From assembly GCA_903895695.1 (NCBI GenBank), contig CAITUY010000095.1:1-64000 (forward strand): 64,000 nucleotides of DNA, written 5' to 3'. The position numbers and the translations under genes were made by a program. The notes under the pieces are model-generated. The model was not told where the DNA came from and ran no database searches. It worked only from the letters and a program-made list of their open reading frames with translations. This document shows, in pieces, positions 59,015-64,000 of this stretch. Numbering within the stretch: position 1 is the first letter of the stretch; every line of letters starts with the position of its first letter. The DNA comes from an uncultured bacterium (lineage in GTDB: Bacteria > Verrucomicrobiota > Kiritimatiellia > CAIKKV01 > CAITUY01).

Positions 59015-59623
59015 TCAGGTGAAGTGAGTAGGCGCTCCACCTCCTCGGAATAGAACCCACACGCGCGAGTTTCCCGGCAGCACCAATTTGTGCAGGATGC
59101 CCTTCGCGGCCAGAAGATCCACGAAGCGCTTTGACTTGCCAAAACGTTCGGCGACCTCGGCCTTGCCCATCATGCGTCTTACCGGAGGTTTGGTCTGTTT
59201 GTTGCGGTACTGGCGCCCGTGGCTGCGGACACAAGCGAGAATCCAGGCTCGCTCATCGACCATCACGGTCGGATCAAGGTCCCGGTAGACATCGTCCGCC
59301 GGGGGCTGTGCGACTTGCGCGTGCGCCCACCGGTTGCGAACCGTCTGCATCTCCTTGACGTAGTTGCGGCCGTCGTAGGGCCACGCGTACGCATCGGCGA
59401 GTTCAAACCAGTTCTGGTCGAGGATCCGCAGGAGTGCCGCGAGGTCAAGTTCGTCTAACCGAGTAACGCCGCGCCGTTCAACGTGTTGCCTTTGCTGGAA
59501 TGAGAGTTTGCCCTTCACGCACGTCTCCCACCATTGGGCGGTGAGTTTGGGCAGCATGGTGTCCAGGGCAGCGCAGAGGACCCCGGCGGTCTGTTCAAGA
59601 AGACTGGTCATGTCCACGGGCAT
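59015..59623 (-). CDS. HEPN-domain protein (Swt1-type) with C-terminal HTH
   Basis: About 202 residues. The helical N-terminal part has the HEPN motif RNRWAH (Arg96-Asn97 to His101), with ILDQNWFELADAYAW and GRNYVKEMQTV before it, resembling the Swt1-type HEPN domains of defence loci. HEPN domains are often RNases. The C-terminal 60 residues (MGKAEVAERFGKSKRFVDLL, ILHKLVLPGNSRVWVLF) look like a winged or excisionase-type HTH. AGGAG lies upstream of the start. It is on the same strand as, and about 460 bases after, the XamI-type endonuclease gene. A toxin or RNase effector role is inferred, not shown. Confidence 0.75.
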   Translation of the reverse strand: MPVDMTSLLEQTAGVLCAALDTMLPKLTAQWWETCVKGKLSFQQRQHVERRGVTRLDELDLAALLRILDQNWFELADAYAWPYDGRNYVKEMQTVRNRWAHAQVAQPPADDVYRDLDPTVMVDERAWILACVRSHGRQYRNKQTKPPVRRMMGKAEVAERFGKSKRFVDLLAAKGILHKLVLPGNSRVWVLFRGGGAPTHFT

Positions 59624-59639
59624 AGTGCGCTCCTAGTTC

Positions 59640-60080
59640 AGAGCGGAAGGGCGCCGCGCTTATGGCCGGCATTCGGACGCCGGTGCGAGGGCATAGTGGT
59701 ATTCGCCGAAGGACAGCGCCAGACGGCGTAAATGCTCGCCAATAATAAGAATCGATTCATGATTCCCTATCTCCGGCGGCATGCCCCCTGTCGCAGGACT
59801 GGGCAGAAATGTACAACACGAAAGCAGTTCGCGCAATGAGGGTAGCGTTTTGGTTCGTGCGTAATGATTGGCCATCGGGTAGCAGCAACTGCTTGACGGC
59901 GCCGGCTGGGCGGGCCAGGTCACACAAGGTGGGGATGCGTAGAGTTGTGAAGCGGCGGCGGGCGATGGCAGCGCACCGGGAACTGGGGGACTGGGACAAC
60001 TGCGTCTATGTCTTTGGGCGGCACGTAGGCCTCCACGAACGCATACTCGATCTGTGTGATCCTGTATCCGAAACGCCACC
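59640..60080. other. Region between XamI and HEPN genes, possible decayed gene
   Basis: About 55% GC with no long intact frame. On the - strand one frame holds the 54-codon ORF ending at 59920; another, about 59757-59999, reads ARRRFTTLRIPTLCDL, LLLPDGQSLRTNQNATLI. These could be frame-shifted parts of one former gene. No family recognised, no repeats seen. Confidence 0.4.
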
Positions 60081-60084
60081 TCAT
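59920..60084 (-). pseudogene. Short ORF after XamI, possibly a truncated gene
   Basis: The 54-residue frame starts at ATG 60084 overlapping the XamI stop (ATGA), which suggests a real coupled start: MRWRFGYRITQIEYAFVEAY, VPPKDIDAVVPVPQFPV. It then ends in low-information sequence. A frame change would carry it on into the next open stretch. It may be a small protein or the head of a broken gene. Confidence 0.4.
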
Positions 60085-61085
60085 CTTGGCTTGCCGTGAT
60101 GACTGTTCTTTGGCGCGAGGCTCAACAGACCGCCCAAGTCGGCCAGCCGGTGTTCCCAAACCCAATCGATGCCTTCCGCGGCCTCAGATCCCAAGTCTTC
60201 TGGCCCGAAGTACCCACACAATACCAAGACAAGCCGCAGGTCCCTACCGTAGCACATCTTAAGTTGAGTAAACTTCTGCGCATCTTCCTTCCAGCGTTTG
60301 AAAATATTGAGGGTGGCACCTGCCGATTTGCCATCGATAAAGACCGGCATCTCACCAGCGGCACTCCCGACAGGTTTGATGACACAGTCAATCGGGACGC
60401 TAACCGTCGCCTTTGACTTCCCGGCTGGGAGGCCCAGGCGGAACGTGTAGGTTCCGGCCGACATGGACCGGGGATCGCGGGCTTCTTCCGTGGAAATCTG
60501 GCGATATCCCTGCCTTTTCAACCATCGGCCGATCGCCGTCAACTGCCGCTTCTCCTGAGCATTTCGAATGATGGGATCAGCAGCGGCACCACAGAGGCGA
60601 TCCACCACGACAGTCGCCGCGCGGTCAAGTGCCACTTCATCAGGTCGGCCCCCCTCATCCAACCAAGGAAAAAGGTCCCGATCCGCGACTTCCGCGATCA
60701 CGTCACAAATTCGGGTCAAGGCTTCGGTGAGTTCGGCAGCAGGCATGCGGGAAGGCAAACGCGGTGGCTTCGCATCCTTCCCTTCCATCGATTCAATCAG
60801 GTTCTTGCCAACATACGAGAGCCCCATCAACCGGTCACGAGCCAAGGGTGGCGCGGTGATCATTCGAAGCATCGGCAGAACGCCGGGATTTTGGCGAAGA
60901 ATATCGGGCGTGATCTGGGTCAAGTCGGCCGTTTTCTCGAAGGCGGCAATGACTTCTTTCGTCCGGATCTTTCGCTGCTGCCGGTAGGTTTCGGGAGCAA
61001 AACGCAGGAACCAGTCATTGTAGAAGTCGATAGACTTCTCAACGTCAGCCTTCCAAAGATGCGGCTTATCAGAATTTAGGCCCAC
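60081..61085 (-). CDS. XamI family type II restriction endonuclease
   Basis: About 334 residues. The whole length follows the XamI family pattern: KPHLWKADVEKSIDFYNDWF, LRQNPGVLPMLRMITAPPLA, DRLMGLSYVGKNLI, VVDRLCGAAADPIIRNAQEK, IDGKSAGAT (catalytic acidic/Lys pair likely here) and EAAEGIDWVWEHRL. XamI cleaves GTCGAC. GC is lower than the surrounding DNA, which suggests acquisition by transfer. No DNA methyltransferase gene lies beside it in the window. The ATG at 61085 is the first in frame. Confidence 0.88.
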   Translation of the reverse strand: MGLNSDKPHLWKADVEKSIDFYNDWFLRFAPETYRQQRKIRTKEVIAAFEKTADLTQITPDILRQNPGVLPMLRMITAPPLARDRLMGLSYVGKNLIESMEGKDAKPPRLPSRMPAAELTEALTRICDVIAEVADRDLFPWLDEGGRPDEVALDRAATVVVDRLCGAAADPIIRNAQEKRQLTAIGRWLKRQGYRQISTEEARDPRSMSAGTYTFRLGLPAGKSKATVSVPIDCVIKPVGSAAGEMPVFIDGKSAGATLNIFKRWKEDAQKFTQLKMCYGRDLRLVLVLCGYFGPEDLGSEAAEGIDWVWEHRLADLGGLLSLAPKNSHHGKPR

Positions 61086-61206
61086 GAGTACCGATCTCCC
61101 CCTCCGAACTCGGCTGTCCAGTCTCGTTCGGGGAACAACACACGCAGAAGGTACACCGGCCGAACTTCGGTTTCAACCCTGCTGTCCACTAATTCCGAAG
61201 GGGGTC

Positions 61207-62517
61207 TCATCCAAACCGCGGCAGCACGTCGGCATGCGCTTGCAGGCACTCCTGCAACGCCAGCCAGGCGGCGGGCTTGTCGGATGGAACGATGGTGGGA
61301 TCGAGGTCGATCGCCTCGCGCAGGCGCTTATGACTGCGTTCACGCCAGGCACAAACGATCGCGTCGGTGACCCGGGCCGCGGAGACACACAGCGGCGCCA
61401 CTTCAGGAGGCAGGTGCATCAGCGCGGGGACCAGCCCGTCGGCCGAACCCGTGCAGGGGGTCTCGACCACCACGCCCATCGGCAATTCGGGAATCTGCCC
61501 GCAGTTCATCAGGTTCAAGGCCGGGAACTCGGACGGACGGCCAAATGCGATGGCGGCCGCCAGGTCGACCGGCTTCTCCCACGACGGATGCCGGACGAGT
61601 TCCGCTGCGTCCGCCCGCCCCTCGCCTACGTCGCGCAGCAGCGCCAGGCGGCGTTCGCGTTCGGCGGCGTCGCCATGCGAGGCCTCGCGGGTCCGGGGCG
61701 TGCACTCGCGCGGCGGCAAAAAGTCACGCACGTGTGAGTCGCCGGGCACCAGCAACCACCCGGTCTCACGGGCTAACTGCTCCGATAGCGGCTGGCCGAA
61801 GGAACCGCCCGAGGCCAGGCGCGATTTCAACTCCGGCCTGAGGTCCGCCCCGGTTACCCGATCCTCGAACTTGAGCAGCCAGGCAAAATGATTCGTGCCG
61901 GCTGACACCAGGGACCAGCGCCCGGCCGCCTCGCGGTAGGGATATCCGATCCAGGCTCCGTCATTGAACAGCCGCCATACGCTTTGGTATCCAACCATGC
62001 CCACCGAGCAGAAACCCACGGCCTTGATGCCGTCTTCGCACGCCGCCTGGATGAGGCGCGGCAACGGGTTGGACACGCTGAACAGCCACGCCTTCGGGCA
62101 GCACGCCTGCATATCGCGGACGATTTCGTTCATCAGCGTGAGCTGGCGCAGGGAATAACTGATGCCAGCCACGCCGCCGAACTCGGTCACCAGATGGCCG
62201 GGCACGCGGTGGTCCACGATCCGCACGTCCCGCTCGAATCGTTCCCAGATTTGCCGCGCCGCGCAGCAGAACACGAAGTCCGCGTCCGCCAGCGCCTCGG
62301 TTCGCCGGGTGGTGGTCGTCACGCGCAACGACACGCCCTGATCGGCCGCCATCCGCCGCGCCACGCCGGCCATCAGGCCCAGCACGCGCTCATCCACATC
62401 GACGAGGGCCAATTCACAGCCGGCCCAGCGGTGCGCCACGATCAAATCGTGCAGCACGCTCGGGCCAAACACGAAACTGCCCGCCCCGATCACGGCAATC
62501 TTGGGTGTCGTTGTCAT
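61207..62517 (-). CDS. GH4 family glycosidase (NAD-dependent)
   Basis: About 436 residues. NAD-binding IAVIGAGSFVFG at the N-terminus, then VDVDERVLGL, VSNPLPRLIQ, GFCSVGMVGY and AGTNHFAWLL, including the Cys and His that bind the metal in glycoside hydrolase family 4. The enzyme cleaves alpha- or beta-glycosides by a redox mechanism needing NAD+ and a divalent metal. The substrate (alpha-glucoside, galacturonide or phospho-sugar) is not determinable. It is divergent from the Nramp transporter gene. Confidence 0.9.
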   Translation of the reverse strand: MTTTPKIAVIGAGSFVFGPSVLHDLIVAHRWAGCELALVDVDERVLGLMAGVARRMAADQGVSLRVTTTTRRTEALADADFVFCCAARQIWERFERDVRIVDHRVPGHLVTEFGGVAGISYSLRQLTLMNEIVRDMQACCPKAWLFSVSNPLPRLIQAACEDGIKAVGFCSVGMVGYQSVWRLFNDGAWIGYPYREAAGRWSLVSAGTNHFAWLLKFEDRVTGADLRPELKSRLASGGSFGQPLSEQLARETGWLLVPGDSHVRDFLPPRECTPRTREASHGDAAERERRLALLRDVGEGRADAAELVRHPSWEKPVDLAAAIAFGRPSEFPALNLMNCGQIPELPMGVVVETPCTGSADGLVPALMHLPPEVAPLCVSAARVTDAIVCAWRERSHKRLREAIDLDPTIVPSDKPAAWLALQECLQAHADVLPRFG

Positions 62518-62662
62518 GGCTTAACCTGTTGGAAACGGACCTCACGATGCGCCGTGTGCCCGTTCGGCACAATGCCACAGTGGAAGAGACGGGGCACGTT
62601 GAAACTGAACGCGCCTCAATCGCCGTTGCCCGCGATCCCCGCTCCCGTGTATGCTGGCGCGC

Positions 62663-63982
62663 ATGGCACTCACGCAAACAACGCCGCCGGCTGACCCGAC
62701 CCGCACCGCGGGCGACACGGCCACTGTGGACGCGGCGCTCGATGTGCTTTCCGGGCGCAGCGGCAAGGGCCGGTTTGGCCGGCTGCTGCTGTTCATGGGG
62801 CCGGCCTTCATCGCCAGCGTCGCCTATGTCGACCCCGGCAATTTCGCGACCAACATCCAGGCGGGCGCCCAGTATGGCTACACGCTGCTGTGGGTGGTCA
62901 CCGCCAGTAACCTGATGGCCATACTGATCCAGAGCCTGTCGGCCAAGCTCGGTATCGCGACCGGCAGCAACCTCGCCGAAGTATGCCGGAACGAATACCC
63001 CCGCCCCGTGGTCTGGGGCCTCTGGGCACTGATGGAGATCGTGGCCATGGCCACGGACCTGGCCGAGTTCCTCGGCGCCGCCGTCGGCATGAACCTGCTC
63101 TTCGGCATCCCCCTGTTCGCCGCCGGGCTCGTCACCGCCGTCGTCACCTTCGTGGTACTCGGCCTGGAACGATACGGCTTCCGCCCGCTCGAGACGCTCA
63201 TCACCGCCCTGGTGGGGGCGATCGCCGCCTGCTACGCGGTCGAAACGCTCATGGATCGGCCGGACTGGGCCGCTGTGCTGGGCGGCTCCGTGACGCCGCG
63301 CCTGCCCGACCGCCAGAGCGTCGTGCTGGCCGCCGGCATTCTCGGCGCCACGGTCATGCCCCACGTCATCTTCCTGCACTCTTCGCTCATGCAGGGCCGC
63401 ATCGTCGTGCGCGACCCGGTGCTGATGCGCAAACTGTTCCGTTTCGAAACCATCGACGTCATGGTGGCCATGGGGTTGGCCGGCCTGATCAACGGCGCCA
63501 TGCTGATCATGGCGGCCTCGACATTCCATCGCGGCGGCCTGCAGACGGTCGGCACGCTCGAGGAAGCGCACCGGACGCTGCAGCCGCTGTTGGGCCGGAC
63601 GGCAGGCTGGGTCTTTGCCCTCTCCCTGCTGCTCGCCGGCCTGTCCTCGGCCACGGTTGGCACCATGGCCGGCCAGGTCATCATGCAAGGCTTCCTGCGC
63701 CGGCATGTCCCGGTCTGGCTGCGCCGCCTGGTGACCATGATCCCGTCGCTGGTGGTGATCGCCGTCGGATTCGACCCGACCCGCACGCTCGTCTTCAGCC
63801 AGGTGCTGCTCAGCTTCGGTCTGCCGTTTGCCGTAATCCCGCTGGTCATGTTCACGCGCCGCCCGGACCTGATGGGCCCGCTCGTAAACCACCGCGCCAC
63901 AACCGTCCTGGCCTTCGTGGTGGCCGGGCTCATCACGCTGCTGAACGCTTACCTCATCATCCAGATGCTGACAGGAGGCTGA
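62663..63982 (+). CDS. Nramp family divalent metal transporter
   Basis: About 439 residues with 11-12 membrane helices. TM1 has the canonical YVDPGNFATNIQAG; TM6 reads GATVMPHVIFLHSSL (Val in place of the usual Asn after MPH). It imports Mn2+ or other divalent metal with protons. ATG 62663 is chosen; ATG 62651 gives four more residues; neither has a clear ribosome site. AGGAGG before the next gene lies inside its end. Confidence 0.9.
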   Translation: MALTQTTPPADPTRTAGDTATVDAALDVLSGRSGKGRFGRLLLFMGPAFIASVAYVDPGNFATNIQAGAQYGYTLLWVVTASNLMAILIQSLSAKLGIATGSNLAEVCRNEYPRPVVWGLWALMEIVAMATDLAEFLGAAVGMNLLFGIPLFAAGLVTAVVTFVVLGLERYGFRPLETLITALVGAIAACYAVETLMDRPDWAAVLGGSVTPRLPDRQSVVLAAGILGATVMPHVIFLHSSLMQGRIVVRDPVLMRKLFRFETIDVMVAMGLAGLINGAMLIMAASTFHRGGLQTVGTLEEAHRTLQPLLGRTAGWVFALSLLLAGLSSATVGTMAGQVIMQGFLRRHVPVWLRRLVTMIPSLVVIAVGFDPTRTLVFSQVLLSFGLPFAVIPLVMFTRRPDLMGPLVNHRATTVLAFVVAGLITLLNAYLIIQMLTGG

Positions 63983-63986
63983 CGAC

Positions 63987-64000
63987 ATGTTCGCGCATAT
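63987..64000 (+). CDS. Start of the next gene, cut by the window edge
   Basis: AGGAGG (63973-63978) precedes ATG 63987; only MFAH and part of the next codon are visible. The opening could fit a universal stress protein, but this is a guess. Confidence 0.35.

Noticed and set aside
59809..60099. 96-codon + strand frame between the HEPN and XamI genes
   Set aside because: No ribosome site or family pattern; it lies opposite the possible remnant and has ordinary random composition.
62414..63988. 524-codon - strand frame opposite the Nramp gene
   Set aside because: Mirror frame rich in Gln/His/Asp without family features.

Overview
The window is about 65% GC and densely packed. Many neighbouring genes share ATGA, GTGA or TGATG stop/start overlaps. 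Gene content suggests a Gram-negative bacterium of the Planctomycetes-Verrucomicrobia-Chlamydiae (PVC) sphere, possibly a Kiritimatiellae-like lineage. The clues are outer-membrane lipid handling (LolA, lipoproteins), a large BatA/VWA plus FHA-MoxR operon, short-period intergenic repeats and palindromic elements. This is inference; there is no rRNA or phylogenetic marker in the window.

Left end (1-8446): a type II fatty-acid/polyketide-like cluster on the + strand. It encodes ketoreductase (partial), a CrtI-like FAD oxidoreductase, a ketosynthase, an acyl carrier protein, a PlsC acyltransferase, an acyl-activating ligase, a radical SAM/SPASM protein fused to a FabZ/ApeP-like HotDog domain, a LolA-like carrier and a DUF3261-like lipoprotein. 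The set resembles aryl-polyene clusters (LolA, DUF3261, ligase, KS, DH, KR), but the CrtI-like and radical SAM enzymes recall the gene sets proposed for ladderane lipids in anammox bacteria. A second mini-operon on the - strand (46849-49377) encodes ACP, a complete ketosynthase and a ketosynthase-like chain-length factor whose active-site Cys is replaced.

8464-15635 is a type I restriction-modification operon: HsdR, a four-helix-bundle/zinc-ribbon protein, an HsdM-HsdS fusion, a second four-helix-bundle protein and a DUF3037 protein. 15886-24413 is mixed housekeeping: small secreted protein, MATE exporter, HAD hydrolase, uronate-isomerase-like amidohydrolase, cobalamin adenosyltransferase, nucleoside kinase, DUF2851 protein, lipoprotein. 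24593-38430 is one long operon of membrane and secreted proteins (two VWA proteins, a giant coiled-coil protein, a PA14-like protein, FHA-MoxR ATPase), presumably a MoxR-VWA envelope system. 38481-46811 holds three small stress-type proteins, a P-type ATPase, a PIG-L deacetylase, a GNAT acetyltransferase and a tandem amidohydrolase. 49554-58628 holds GrpE, an aminotransferase, a tandem NDK, a mutarotase-like protein, a HAD hydrolase, a transglutaminase and an ABC exporter. 58682-61085 is a lower-GC defence-type island (HEPN-HTH protein, XamI-type endonuclease). The right end has a GH4 glycosidase and an Nramp transporter.

The most unusual feature is the repeat landscape. In-phase heptamer repeats, nonamer repeats and about 60-80 bp palindromic elements occupy most gene junctions. 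They also run in frame into proteins, between start codons and signal peptides, in domain linkers and at C-termini.
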